Below are positions 45,335-56,163 of a stretch of 64,000 nucleotides of DNA, piece after piece (the stretch's first letter is position 1; every line of letters begins with the position of its first letter). The stretch is from NCBI GenBank assembly GCA_040360365.1, contig CP136412.1. The stretch is one strand, 5' to 3'. A program made the position numbers and the translations under genes. The notes under the pieces were generated by a model. It made no database searches, was not told the DNA's origin, and saw only the letters and a list, made by a program, of their open reading frames with translations. This stretch comes from Arcanobacterium_A hippocoleae_A (lineage in GTDB: Bacteria > Actinomycetota > Actinomycetes > Actinomycetales > Actinomycetaceae).

Positions 45335-48001
45335 TTATCTATTTTCGTCCGCAGATTGCACCGATTCACCAGATTTTGCATTGGATAATTCTTTCGCAGA
45401 TTCAGCTGTTTCTTCGGCATTTTCCGCCGCTGCCGAATCCGCAGCCATATCCGTGCCTGAATCCGCCGCTGCCGAATCCGCCGCAGCATCCGCCGCCGGA
45501 TTCTCTCCCGAATCTTCTTTCTCCAAATTCAACGCAATCGAAATTACGCCGTCGCCATTATCCGGACGAGCAAAAGTAACACCCTGCGTGTTGCGCCCAG
45601 TAAGGTTCACTTCGTCTACAGAGGAGCGCACGACCTTACCGGAAGACATAATCACCAGCACTTCGTCACCAGGCTGTGTAATCAATGCGCCAACAAGATC
45701 GCCGCGGGCTTCAACAAGGTTTGCGACCTTAATTCCAAGACCGCCGCGCCCCTGTACTCGGTACTGATCCACACTTGTCCGCTTCGCAAATCCGCCTTCA
45801 GTAACCACAAAAACTTCCGAATCTTCACGAATCACATCAAGCGCAAGCAGTGAATCTTCATCACGGAATTTCATGCCGGTTACACCGGAAGTTGCGCGTC
45901 CCATTGGCCGCAGTGCGTCATTCGTTGCCGTGAACCGCAACGATTGCCCCTTGCGTGAAACGAGAATCAAATCGTCTCCCTCGTTTGCAAGACGCGCCGC
46001 AACTACTTGATCCGTAGTCCCGTCGGCATGTTCACGCAGTTTAATCCCAATCAGACCGCCTGCACGCGGAGAATCATAATCCGCCAGCTTCGTTTTCTTC
46101 ACAAGCCCATCACGTGTTGCCAGAACCAGGTACTCCGCCTGCTGATAGTCCTTAATCGAGATTACTGAAGCAATCGTCTCTTCCGGCTGGAAAGCAAGCA
46201 GATTTGCCACATGCTGCCCTTTAGATTCCCGTGACCCTTCCGGAATCTCATATCCCTTAATTCGATACACCCGGCCCATATTTGTAAAGAACAAATACCA
46301 TTCATGCGTGGAAGATATCTCGAAATGATCAACCACATCATCACCGCGCAGGGTAGTACCTTTAATCCCTTTCCCGCCGCGATGCTGTGCCCGGTATTCA
46401 CTCACCTTTGTGCGCTTGATGAAACCGGAACGGGTAATTGTTACCACTACATCTTCTTCCGGAATCAAATCTTCCACACTCACTTCACCATCAAATGGCA
46501 AAATTTTTGTTCGGCGTTCATCACCATATTTTGCTACAATTTCGCCAAGCTCTTCAGAAATAATCGTCCGTTGGCGTTCAGGTTTCGCAAGAATATCGCG
46601 GTATTCAATGCACAGCGCTTCCTTTTCTGCTTTTTCATCAAGGATTTTTTGATGTTCAAGGGCTGCAAGACGCCGCAGCTGCATTGCCAAAATGTGATCT
46701 GCCTGTACTTCGTTAATATCAAGCAAAGAAATCAAACCGTTTCGGGCTTCTTCCGGTGTTCGTGAACGCCGAATCAGCGCAATAACTTCATCGATTGCGT
46801 CGAGCGCCTTCACTAAACCTTCCAAAATCATCAGGCGTTCTTCAGTCTTCCGCAGCCGGTATGCTGTCCGCCGCTGGATCACCTGCATTTGATGCTGCAC
46901 CCAGTGATATACAAACCCGTCTAGGGAAAGCGTGCGCGGCACTCCATCGACTAGTGCCAGCATATTTGCCGGGAAGTTATTTTGCAGCTGCGTGTGTTTA
47001 TAAAGATTATTTAACACAACCTTTGCGACGGCATCGCGCTTGAGCACCACCACAATCCGCTGCCCGGCGCGCCCTGACGATTCGTCGCGAATATCAGCGA
47101 TTCCCGGCAGCCGCCCATCTTTAATTCCTTCAACCATCCGATCAAGCAGCCGGTCCGGATTTACCTGATACGGCAAGTCAGAAATAACTAAACACTGCCG
47201 GCCGTGAATTTCATCTACTTCCACGATTGCACGCTGCGTAATCGATCCATGCCCCGTGCGGTACATTTCTTCGATTCCTTTTGTCCCGAGAATCGTGGCG
47301 CCCGTCGGAAAATCCGGACCTTTTACACGCAACATTAGCTGGGCAAGCAGTTCATCACGTGAAGCTTCCGGGTTTGCTAAATACCATTGCACACCTGCTG
47401 CTACTTCACGTAAATTGTGCGGCGGGATTCGGGTTGCCATGCCGACGGCAATACCTTCCGAACCGTTTACAAGTAAATTCGGGAAGCGTGCGGTGAGAAT
47501 TGTGGGTTCTTGCACGGATCCGTCGAAGTTCGGTTGAAAATCAACCGTATCTTCGTGAATATCACGCACCATTTCGACGGCAAGCGGAGCCATCCGCGCC
47601 TCAGTGTAACGTGCAGCTGCGGCTCCGAGATCACCGGCAGTACCGAAATTACCTTGCCCTGCAACAAGCGGGTAACGCATATTCCACGGCTGTACCAGAC
47701 GCACCATTGTGTCATAAATCGCGGCATCACCGTGCGGATGGAAGTTCCCCATCACATCGCCGACTACTTTCACCGATTTTGAGAAAGAGGAATCCGGCCG
47801 GTATCCGCCGTCCCACATCGCATAGATTACCCGGCGGTGCACTGGTTTCATTCCGTCGCGCACATCTGGGAGTGCACGGCCGACGATAACAGACATTGCG
47901 TAATCAAGGTATGAGCTTTCCATTTCACGCTGCAAATCAACCTCTTTGATTGCGCCATGATTGTAGCTGCTCACTTCGTTGTTTTCGTTGTCTTTGCTCA
48001 C
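45335..48001 (-). CDS. gyrA: DNA gyrase subunit A
   Basis: 888 residues, intact. The breakage-reunion domain carries catalytic Tyr in Ala-Ala-Arg-Tyr-Thr-Glu and the quinolone-determining segment His-Pro-His-Gly-Asp-Ala-Ala-Ile-Tyr-Asp, with Ala at the place of E. coli Ser83. The C-terminal half has six beta-pinwheel blades and the GyrA box Gln-His-Arg-Gly-Gly-Lys-Gly (about 545-551). An extra acidic Ala/Asp/Ser-rich tail of about 50 residues follows. GTG start with AAAGGA. Supercoils DNA with GyrB, encoded 90 bases upstream. Intact despite three breaks in gyrB. Confidence 0.97.
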   Translation of the reverse strand: MSKDNENNEVSSYNHGAIKEVDLQREMESSYLDYAMSVIVGRALPDVRDGMKPVHRRVIYAMWDGGYRPDSSFSKSVKVVGDVMGNFHPHGDAAIYDTMVRLVQPWNMRYPLVAGQGNFGTAGDLGAAAARYTEARMAPLAVEMVRDIHEDTVDFQPNFDGSVQEPTILTARFPNLLVNGSEGIAVGMATRIPPHNLREVAAGVQWYLANPEASRDELLAQLMLRVKGPDFPTGATILGTKGIEEMYRTGHGSITQRAIVEVDEIHGRQCLVISDLPYQVNPDRLLDRMVEGIKDGRLPGIADIRDESSGRAGQRIVVVLKRDAVAKVVLNNLYKHTQLQNNFPANMLALVDGVPRTLSLDGFVYHWVQHQMQVIQRRTAYRLRKTEERLMILEGLVKALDAIDEVIALIRRSRTPEEARNGLISLLDINEVQADHILAMQLRRLAALEHQKILDEKAEKEALCIEYRDILAKPERQRTIISEELGEIVAKYGDERRTKILPFDGEVSVEDLIPEEDVVVTITRSGFIKRTKVSEYRAQHRGGKGIKGTTLRGDDVVDHFEISSTHEWYLFFTNMGRVYRIKGYEIPEGSRESKGQHVANLLAFQPEETIASVISIKDYQQAEYLVLATRDGLVKKTKLADYDSPRAGGLIGIKLREHADGTTDQVVAARLANEGDDLILVSRKGQSLRFTATNDALRPMGRATSGVTGMKFRDEDSLLALDVIREDSEVFVVTEGGFAKRTSVDQYRVQGRGGLGIKVANLVEARGDLVGALITQPGDEVLVIMSSGKVVRSSVDEVNLTGRNTQGVTFARPDNGDGVISIALNLEKEDSGENPAADAAADSAAADSGTDMAADSAAAENAEETAESAKELSNAKSGESVQSADENR

Positions 48002-48091
48002 AATTTCCTTTTTAACTACTTAATCTTTAAATATTTTTGCCGATATGTACTATGTGCGGCGAGCGAGTGATTTTGATTCACGCAGACCCGT

Positions 48092-50104
48092 TTAGATATC
48101 CAGGAAGCGGACATCATGTGCATTGCGTTGGATAAATGAACGCCTTGATTGCACATCTTCCCCCATCAGCACCGAGAAAGTTTCATCCGTGGCAGCCGCC
48201 TCGCCGATGGATACCTGTTTCAGCGTACGAGTTTCCGGATCCATTGTGGTTTCCCAAAGTTCGTGGTCGTTCATTTCGCCGAGACCTTTGTACCGCTGAA
48301 TTCCCTGTCCTTCTGCTTTCGGCAGTTTCTTCCCGGATGCAAGCCCGGATTTCAGCATTTCGTCGCGTTCTTTATCAGAGAACACATAATCATGCGGAGA
48401 ATTCGTCCATTTGATTCGGTAGAGCGGCGGCATTGCAAGGTAAATATATCCATGTTCAATCAGCGGGCGCATATAGCGGTACACCAGAGTTAAAAGCAGG
48501 GTCGCGATATGCTGCCCGTCAACATCGGCGTCGGCCATAAATACGATTTTGTGATAACGCAGTTTACTAATATCGAAATCTTCCCCACACCAGTTCCAAA
48601 CGCTGTGATTAAGCCTTGAATTGTATCAGAGGAGAGTGCACGGTCGAGACGGGCTTTTTCCACATTCAAAATTTTGCCGCGAATCGGCATAATTGCCTGA
48701 TGTTCCGGATCGCGCCCATTAACTGCAGAACCGCCTGCAGAATCACCCTCAACGATGAAGATTTCACATTCTTCCGGCTTCCGGGATGTGCAATCTTTCA
48801 ACTTTCCGGGCATTGCTGCGGATTCAAGCACGCTCTTGCGCCGGGTTGCTTCACGCGCTTTCCGCGCCGCAAGCCGAGCGCTGTATGCCTGCGTAGCTTT
48901 CCGAATAATCTCACGCCCTTCCGAGGGATGCATATCGAGCCAGTCGGTTAGTTGGGCATAGGTTTGCTGCTGTACAAATGTGCGCACTTCCGTGTTTCCA
49001 AGTTTTGTTTTGGTTTGCCCTTCAAATTGCGGCTCGCCGATTTTCACTGAAATTACGGAAGTTAATCCTTCGCGAATATCATCGCCGGAAAGATTCGGAT
49101 CCTTGTCTTTCAGCAGATTCTTTTCACGCGCATATTTGTTGATAATTGAAGTGAGCGCAGTACGGAAGCCTTCTTCGTGAGTTCCGCCTTCCGTCGTGTT
49201 GATTGTGTTTGCGAAGGTGTGCATTGATTCGGAGTATGCGCTCGTCCATTGCATTGCAATTTCGACGGAAATATGTTTTTCGGTGTCTTCTGCTTCGAAA
49301 TAAATCGGTTCCGGATGAATCCGTTCTACTTTTTTGTCCGCACAAGGTGCGACACATAATCATGTAAACCGTTTTCGTATTTGTAAGAAATTTCGACATG
49401 CCCAGGTTTGGGGTTGTCTTCTGTTCCGAGTTCATCACCCGTAACTTCATCTCCGTCGCTCACAGCTTCTGCACGCTCGTCCACCAAGGTAATTTCCAGA
49501 CCTTTATTCAGGAAAGTCATCTGGTGGAAGCGCTTGCGCAGAGTTTCAAAATCGAAGTGTGTGGTTTCGAAAATTTCCGGGTTGGGCCAGAAAGTTTGGG
49601 TTGTACCGGTTTCGTCGGTTTTTCGCCGCGTTCCAGCGGAGCAAGCGGTACGCCGTTTTCGTAGGAAATTCGCCAGACATATCCTTGCCGGCGGACTTCT
49701 GTTTCCATCCGTGTAGAGAGCGCATTTACGACGGAAATTCCCACTCCGTGCAGCCCGCCGGAAACCGCGTATGATCCGTTTCCAAATTTACCGCCGGCGT
49801 GAAGTACTGTCATTACCACTTGTACTGCGGAAACACCTTCAGTCGGATGTAAATCGACGGGAATTCCGCGGCCGTCGTCGCTCACCCGGACTGCGCCGTT
49901 GTCAAGGAGCGTCACTTTAATGTGACTGCAATATCCGGCAAGAGCTTCATCGACGGAATTATCTACAACTTCATAGACTAAATGATGTAATCCGCGCTCA
50001 CCAGTGGAACCAATATACATGCCGGGACGCTTGCGCACTGCCTCGAGACCTTCAAGGACGGTAATATCTGATGCTCCATATGAGGGATTCTTTTCTTCAG
50101 CCAC
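48092..50104 (-). CDS. gyrB: DNA gyrase subunit B, three apparent frameshifts
   Basis: Four pieces in shifting frames give a complete GyrB of about 670 residues: GHKL ATPase motifs (Asp-Asn-Ser-Val-Asp-Glu, Asp-Asp-Gly-Arg-Gly-Ile, Gly-Leu-His-Gly-Val-Gly), transducer domain, and Toprim motifs Glu-Gly-Asp-Ser-Ala-Gly-Gly-Ser and Asp-Ala-Asp-Val-Asp-Gly-Gln-His. Breaks are repaired by one base each in 49619-49623, 49330-49335 and 48583-48586, all homopolymers. The gene is essential, so these are almost certainly sequence errors. GTG start after AAGGAG. Confidence 0.95.
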
Positions 50105-50463
50105 GCTTCGCCTTCTCCTTTTACTCAGATTTCACAGAAAGCTCAAATCTTCTCGACTCTCGAACTCATTTTGCTGTTTGCTGCTGTATTTTCGTGCGAA
50201 TTCCCGCAACGGAATCCGGCATCTCAGATCAAGCTAATGAGTGCTTTCTAAATTCCAGATTGACCATGTTGTGCGATAGCTCTCAAAATCCAAATAACGG
50301 CGCTATCTTCGATTCAGAGACTTTTGCTGTAGGTTCCTACACAGCCAATACCCAAACCAATTATAGCGCGAAATAGGCATTTTTCGAAGTGAAAGTGTAT
50401 TTGGATACTTAAACTTTTATTTTTTGTATTTCACGCAATCTAATTAGCGCTGATTAGCGCTTT
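50105..50463. other. Gene-free region between gyrB and DUF721 gene
   Basis: 359 AT-rich bases, presumably the gyrB promoter region. I see no gene and no clear hairpin terminator. Confidence 0.45.
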
Positions 50464-51069
50464 TTAATCATATGTATCCCGCGGTCCGCGGCCGGGAACA
50501 GAATAGCGTCCATGTTTCCAGGAACGTTGATGCGGTCCGAGAATTCGGACTTCCTTTATGACTCCTTCACCAAGTACCTGTGCAAGCCGTGCGTCAAGCT
50601 GTGCAGCCAGTGCCCGAAGCTGTGTCTGCCACGAAACAGTCCGGGTGCGGATTGTCAGTATTCCGGCAGCATCAAATTCTTCAATTTGACAATTTTCGGC
50701 AACTTTTTCCCCAACGATCTGCTTCCATTGCCCATATAACTTCGCTACTTCCAACTGTGCTCCCCAACCGCGCTCAGTGAAAGTATGATCAAGCATCTTC
50801 CCTAGAATTTTCGGATCCCGTCTTGACGGCCGTGCTCCAGACCCAACTTCTTGCCCCGGAAGCGGAACAAAAACCGGATCGCCAAGCGGTGTACTTTCTT
50901 CGCGGGTAATCCGCGGCTGCTTCCGGATTCGAACCCAACCGCGCATTTCTGCCATTACCCGTGCGCGTTCAAGCAATTGCAGCGGAAGCTGGTCTCCGTT
51001 CTTTGCTGCTGATTCTGCTTTTGCCGCAGCGATTTTCGCATTTTGCTGCCGTTTCAAATCCGCAGTCAT
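50464..51069 (-). CDS. DUF721 (DciA-like) protein
   Basis: 201 residues. A basic, poorly conserved N-terminus (Lys-Arg-Gln-Gln-Asn-Ala-Lys) and a C-terminal DUF721 domain (about 95-180): Leu-Tyr-Gly-Gln-Trp-Lys-Gln-Ile-Val-Gly-Glu-Lys-Val-Ala and Leu-Thr-Ile-Arg-Thr. This domain is shared with DciA, the helicase loader of bacteria lacking DnaC. Overlaps the recF stop (ATGA). It always lies between recF and gyrB in actinobacteria. Confidence 0.85.
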   Translation of the reverse strand: MTADLKRQQNAKIAAAKAESAAKNGDQLPLQLLERARVMAEMRGWVRIRKQPRITREESTPLGDPVFVPLPGQEVGSGARPSRRDPKILGKMLDHTFTERGWGAQLEVAKLYGQWKQIVGEKVAENCQIEEFDAAGILTIRTRTVSWQTQLRALAAQLDARLAQVLGEGVIKEVRILGPHQRSWKHGRYSVPGRGPRDTYD

Positions 51070-52294
51070 TGCGCAAGCACACTTACTTTTCCAGAGTCGA
51101 CAAGGAATCTATCTCCATAAAGTTCCGGCGGTAAATCATCGCCGACGGCAGCTGTCACAAAACCTGTTCTGCAGGAGCAATTATTTTTGCAAGCCGTGAA
51201 CGACGGCGTGAATCAAGTTCTGCAAATACGTCATCAAGAATCAAAATCGGTTCGCTCTCGTCTGCCCATGCATCAGATTCGTGTGTCCGCAATAAATCCC
51301 ATGAAGCCAGACGTAAAGCAAGCGCATAGGACCAGGATTCACCATGTGAAGCGTATCCTTTCGCCGGCAGTGATCCAAGAACCAGCCGTAAATCATCACG
51401 ATGCGCACCAACAAGATTTACTCCGCGTTCAAGTTCAGCAGAACGCACTTGTGTGAGCGCTGCAAGCATCATTTCCTGTACGCGAAGCGGATTTGATAGT
51501 TCTGCTTCGCGTTTTGTGATTTCTTCACGTACAGCTTCGCCCGCTGCAGCATTTATTAACTCCGGGCGCGGCAGTTCAATTCCAAGTGCCCGCTGCAGGC
51601 TTGCATCATAATCGATTCGTGCCTGCCCTTTCCCGCCGGAAACTTCTGCATAATATTTTGCGACAAAAGGTCTTAAACCGGAAATTACTTTCGTTCTGCC
51701 GGCAATAATTTGCGCGCCAAGTGCAGCCAGCTGATTGTCCCAGATATCCAACGTACTTTCGTTAAATATTGCGCCGCGCCGGCGAATTTTAATTGCATTT
51801 TTCAGTAATGCGCCGCGCTGGCGGAGAACTTTTTCATATTCACTTTTTATCCCAGCCATTCTGGGATGCAGCTGAATTATTAAATCATCTAAGAACTTCC
51901 GCCTGGCACTCGGATCGCCTTTTACAAGCGTTAAATCTTCAGGTGCAAAAAGCACCGTTTTCACAATTCCCAGCAAATCGCGCGGCCGTGCATTTCCGCG
52001 ATTAATTCGGGCCCGATTCGCCTTTCCAGCAAGTATTTCGACTTCGAGAATAGTTGGCGATTCACCGATTATCACCTTTGCACGCACTACTCCGGCGGGT
52101 GCGCCAAGCCGGACTAATGCTGCATCTGCACCGACACGATGCGATTCGAGAGTTGCAAGATAATTGATTGCCTCCACAAGATTCGTTTTTCCGTGCCCAT
52201 TTTCACCGATAAAAATTGTCATTCCTTGTTTTAGCTGTAATACGACCTCCTGGTATGAGCGGAAATCGTTGAGTGCTAAATCTGAAATATACAC
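51066..52294 (-). CDS. recF: DNA replication/repair protein RecF, one apparent frameshift
   Basis: SMC-like ATPase that loads RecA at gaps. Walker A Gly-Glu-Asn-Gly-His-Gly-Lys-Thr-Asn (30-38), signature region, and Walker B Ile-Leu-Asp-Asp-Val-Phe-Ala-Glu-Leu-Asp. The raw frame stops early; one extra base in 51159-51162 adds the expected C-terminus (Thr-Ala-Ala-Val-Gly-Asp-Asp-Leu-Pro) and brings the stop onto the start of the DUF721 gene. About 409 residues. GTG start. Confidence 0.94.
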
Positions 52295-52339
52295 TTTTAC
52301 CTGCGTTTATCTGCTTGCTGTTTCAATCTTTTTTATTTT

Positions 52340-53473
52340 TCAGCGCCCGCCAAAAGTGCGTACCGGCATCAGCAGAATCTTGAAGCTTTCATCTACCTCG
52401 CCTTTTTCATTTTCGGGGCTGATCACAGCTGGTTTAACTGGCTGCGTATAGGAGAATCGAAAGTTTTCCGAATTCATTGTTGCGAGTCCGTCGGAAAGAA
52501 AACTCGGATTAAATGAAAGTGTGATATCTTCACCATTAATTTGCGCGGGAAGTGCTTCCGAAGCTTGTGCAGTATCTCCTTGCCCAGCTTCAATTACCAG
52601 CTGATTTTCCGTAAATGAAAGCCGGACAGAGGAATTCTTTTCAACCACAACTTTCGATCGTTTAATCGCATCGGCCATCAGTGTACGATTAACCACTGCG
52701 TATCCTTCAATTTCTTCTGGAAATAGTGTCCGTACTTGCGGATATTCTCCATCAATAAGCTGTACTGTGTTTTGTTTCCCGCCGCCGCTAAAACCAATAA
52801 GCGCCGGATTTTCCAAATCGTCAAGTGAAATTTGAATTGGTCCGGCTGTACCGAGCGATTTTGCGATATCAAGCAGCCGCGAAGCACGAATCAAAATCCG
52901 CTGTTTAATTTGTGAATCTTCAGGTTCCCACTGTATTTCGCGCAGAGCAAGACGATAACGATCAGTTGCCATCAAAGAAATCTCAGTACCGTCGATTTCG
53001 AGACAAACAGAGACAAGCATTGGCAGCGTATCATCATTTGAGGCGGCCACAGTGACCTGAGAAACTGCTTCTTGCCATTCGTTTCCGTCGACCACGCCAA
53101 TTACTGGCGGAAGCGGCGGAAGTTCAGAATAATCATCCATCGACATTGTTTTCAAAGAGAAACGTGCAGAACCGCATTCAAGTTCAACTTGTGTTCCTTC
53201 TAAGTCAAAGTTAATCGGTTTATTTGGCAGATTTCGACAAACTTCAGCAAGCAGCCGCCCGTTCACAAGCACTTCACCAGGTTCATCGACGGCAGCTTCA
53301 ATATCTACATGCGAAGTGATGTCTGAATCGCGAGCAACAAGCGAAATTGTGCCTTCGCGGGCAGCGTCAATTTTCATGCCTGCCAATACCGGCATTGCTG
53401 GTCGGTTTGGAATCGTCTTGGCGACCCAAGAGACAGCTTCTGTGAAAACGTCACGTGCAACTTGAAACTTCAC
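52340..53473 (-). CDS. dnaN: DNA polymerase III beta clamp
   Basis: 377 residues from a GTG at 53473 preceded by AGAGG; the raw frame runs 18 bases further without a ribosome site. Three clamp domains; Met-Pro-Val-Leu-Ala-Gly-Met near the start, the conserved Thr-Asp-Arg-Tyr-Arg-Leu-Ala in domain 2 and the C-terminal Leu-Leu-Met-Pro-Val-Arg. Ring-shaped processivity factor encoded next to dnaA. Intact. Confidence 0.96.
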   Translation of the reverse strand: MKFQVARDVFTEAVSWVAKTIPNRPAMPVLAGMKIDAAREGTISLVARDSDITSHVDIEAAVDEPGEVLVNGRLLAEVCRNLPNKPINFDLEGTQVELECGSARFSLKTMSMDDYSELPPLPPVIGVVDGNEWQEAVSQVTVAASNDDTLPMLVSVCLEIDGTEISLMATDRYRLALREIQWEPEDSQIKQRILIRASRLLDIAKSLGTAGPIQISLDDLENPALIGFSGGGKQNTVQLIDGEYPQVRTLFPEEIEGYAVVNRTLMADAIKRSKVVVEKNSSVRLSFTENQLVIEAGQGDTAQASEALPAQINGEDITLSFNPSFLSDGLATMNSENFRFSYTQPVKPAVISPENEKGEVDESFKILLMPVRTFGGR

Positions 53474-53825
53474 GTTTACCTCTTTTCTCAAATCTGTTTC
53501 GATTTTACGCGAGAACCGATCGAATCAACACTCGTTGGCTGATTTTCAAATTCTAATTTATTTATGTAGTAATAGTAATAGGGCTTGTGAATTTTGTGGA
53601 AAAACCGCTTTTTCTTTCTGATTACACCATTTTTCGTGTGTATTTTCCGTTTAAAAGTTATTGTGTTTATGAACGAAAAATGTGGATGGACCATTTTGCA
53701 GTATTTTTTCCACAGATTTATATCCGCACATCAACAGTTAAAGCACAGAATTTTTCGGCTTATCCGCTGATCTTGTGGATATTTAATTTTACTGTATTTT
53801 TATCATTAAACATTTGGAACTGAGA
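53474..53825. other. dnaA-dnaN intergenic region, likely oriC
   Basis: 352 AT-rich bases with near-consensus DnaA boxes: TGTGGAAAA (53595-53603), TGTGGATGG (53681-53689), TTTTCCACA (53706-53714) and TGTGGATAT (53774-53782). This is the usual actinobacterial origin position. No perfect TTATCCACA occurs here, in contrast to the other side of dnaA. Confidence 0.72.
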
Positions 53826-55611
53826 TTAGATATTTTCCTGCTCTTTTGCTGCATTCTTAATCCGTGCAGTCAATTCTGAAACCTGGTTGAAGATTGTCTG
53901 TTTTTCTGCCATTTGTTTTTCAACTTTCCGCAGTGCGTTAAGTACGGTGGTGTGATCGCGGCGATTGAAAAGATCAGCAATCTTCGGCAGTGAATAGTCT
54001 GTCATTTCACGGCAAAGATACATTGCAATATGCCGCGGCATGGTAAATGAACGGGTGCGCACAGGCGACTTTAAGTCTTCAAGTGAAATATCAAAGTATC
54101 TTGCCGTCTGCGCCATAATAATTCCGGCAGTAACTTGTACGGATTCGCGGTCAGTGATCATATCTTTCAGCACAAGATGCGCCATTTCAAGGGAAACTGG
54201 CTGCCGTGAAAGATCCGCAAAGCTGCAATCCTGCGGAGCGCGCCCTCCATTTCACGCACGTTCGTCGTCATTTTCGATGCAATGAATTCCAGTACCGGTC
54301 TTGGTACCTGGATACTTTCGGCAGCAGATTTCTTTTCTAAAATCGCGATTCGTGTTTCGAGATTTGGGAGATCGATACTTGCCGTAATGCCGGAAGCAAA
54401 GCGGGAAATCATGCGCTCTTCGAAACCTTGCAGCAGTTTTGGCGCCACATCAGATGTAATCACAATCTGTTTATTTGCATTCGAGAGCGCGTTGAAAGTG
54501 TGGAAGAATTCTTCGATGGTTGAATCGCGGTTTGAAATAAATTGAATATCGTCGATGAGTAAAACATCAATATTGCGAAATTGATCTTTAAAAGAATAAA
54601 TTTTGTTATCGCGCAATGCGTTAATAAAAGCGTTTGTAAATTCTTCTGAGGAAATATAGAGCACTTTTTTATTCGGATAAAGGCTGACGGTGTAATTTCC
54701 AATCGCATGGAGCAGGTGAGTTTTTCCCATTCCGGAATCAGAATATAAGAATAGCGGGTTATATGTAGAACCGGGAGCTTCCGAAACTGCAAGTGCAGTT
54801 GCGTGTGCAAAACGGTTTGATTCACCAATCACAAATGTATCAAAAGTGTAGCGCGGGTTCAGCCGTGCCTGCTGCTGCAGGTTATTGATTGACGGAATTT
54901 GCGGAAGGGTTAGCCCAGGCGAATGTGTTTGTGTTTGTGTTTGACGGTCATAATTTTCGTATTTTTCAGCGGTGCGGGATTCATGATTTTCGTATGAATC
55001 ATTCGCTTTATCGAAGTCTGTTTTGTGTTCAAAATGATTAAATGTACTTGGCGGTAAATTTTCATCGAAATGCTGTTGCTGTTGGGCGTTAAAATATGCC
55101 GACGGTGCAGGCAGCGAATCAAATCCGGGATGAATATCTTCACTGGTTTGATTCGGCTGTGCAAATGCCTGGGTTGAAAAGTGCGAGTCGAGATCTTCTG
55201 CGGTGTAGGTATGTGTTTCCGGCAGTTTTTTCGCAGCTATCTCATGGTGCGGTTCATAAACTTCATCCGGAATTTCTGATTGTGAGTTAGTTTCTTTGTG
55301 TTCGCTGAAAGTGGTGTCAACTGATACTTGTAAAGCTGTTTTTCTTCCAAGGATTTCCGAAAGCTGCCGCGACATTACCTCGCTTACATGCTCTTGAAGC
55401 CAGTTTTTACAAATTCTGAGCCGGCGCCGACTATAAATTTTTCGTCAGTGATTGCCAACGGCTGGACGAGACGAACAAAAGCAATCTGTGAATCAGATAA
55501 TTTTCCTTCAGCGCGAAGTAATTCAGTTGCCGCATTCCAGGTATCGCGGGCGAAAGAATTGCCTTGCATTTGTGGTTCCGTCCAATCGGTAGTGTCGAGC
55601 GGAAAATACAA
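53826..55611 (-). CDS. dnaA: Replication initiator DnaA, two apparent frameshifts
   Basis: About 595 residues. Domain I (Asp-Thr-Trp-Asn-Ala-Ala, 15-90) lies in its own frame and joins the rest with one base in 55404-55408. A long Gln/His/Asn-rich domain II (about 100-255) is followed by the AAA+ domain with Ser-Gly-Met-Gly-Lys-Thr-His (Walker A) and Leu-Leu-Ile-Asp-Asp-Ile-Gln-Phe (Walker B). Domain IV, with Arg-Asp-His-Thr-Thr-Val, is reached by one base in 54219-54221. The exact start (TTG 55611 or ATG 55569) is uncertain; neither has a strong ribosome site. Confidence 0.93.
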
Positions 55612-55702
55612 TAACCGTTGATTATTTCTTTACCGCGATGAAATTATTCGAGAGCAGAATGTGCGTATATAACACATAGCTTCCTAATCTTAAAACAGAA
55701 AC

Positions 55703-55833
55703 TGTGGAAATGCACAATAGTTATCCACAGCGATATTCACACCTGTGGAAATTACATAATTGTAATTTCAAAGCTGTTTCGGCGCGGTTCTTAGTGAAAA
55801 ACTCTCCACATTATTTATGAACAGCTGTGGATG
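55703..55833. promoter_or_regulatory. DnaA-box cluster and palindrome upstream of dnaA
   Basis: Perfect box TTATCCACA (55721-55729) and relatives TGTGGAAAT (55703), CACACCTGTGGA (55738-55749) and TGTGGATGC (55825). A perfect palindrome AAATTACA-TAAT-TGTAATTT lies at 55749-55768. Box order and the 8-base gap match the module at 22998-23061. It may be part of the origin, the dnaA autoregulatory region, or both. Confidence 0.75.
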
Positions 55834-56008
55834 CTTTTTTAAATTGAATTACTCTAATTTATCCGCTTGAGATATCGCTCACGGGAGCGTGTAAAGTATT
55901 GACCCGTCAACAAAAAAGAAAGTAGAGTTCTATGGTCTAGTGTGTTAAGAGGGCACACCGCAATATGTAAATGTTGTGTTTTCGGTTCGATCTTTTCCGG
56001 AGTCATCA

Positions 56009-56149
56009 ATGACCACCAAGCGTACTTTCCAGCCAAATAACCGTCGCCGTGCAAAGGTTCATGGTTTCCGTAAGCGGATGAGCACCCGCGCCGGGCGTGC
56101 AGTTCTTGCAGCACGCCGTCGTAAGGGTCGTGAAAAGATTTCTGCATAA
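56009..56149 (+). CDS. rpmH: Ribosomal protein L34
   Basis: 46 residues, too short for common cut-offs. Met-Thr-Thr-Lys-Arg-Thr-Phe-Gln-Pro-Asn-Asn-Arg-Arg-Arg-Ala, then His-Gly-Phe-Arg-Lys-Arg-Met-Ser-Thr-Arg and Arg-Arg-Arg-Lys-Gly-Arg: a textbook L34. It opens the rightward origin operon, divergent from dnaA. Confidence 0.98.
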   Translation: MTTKRTFQPNNRRRAKVHGFRKRMSTRAGRAVLAARRRKGREKISA

Positions 56150-56163
56150 GGATTAAAAATCGC

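Noticed and set aside
44799..45767. Long plus-strand frame (322 residues) opposite gyrA and DUF3566
   Set aside because: Shadow frame of gyrA and DUF3566; Ser/Ala/Thr-rich composition reflects the antisense of the GyrA tail.
48092..50104. Programmed frameshifting in gyrB
   Set aside because: Three separate sites, no slippery heptamer with downstream structure, and the same kind of break appears in dozens of unrelated genes.
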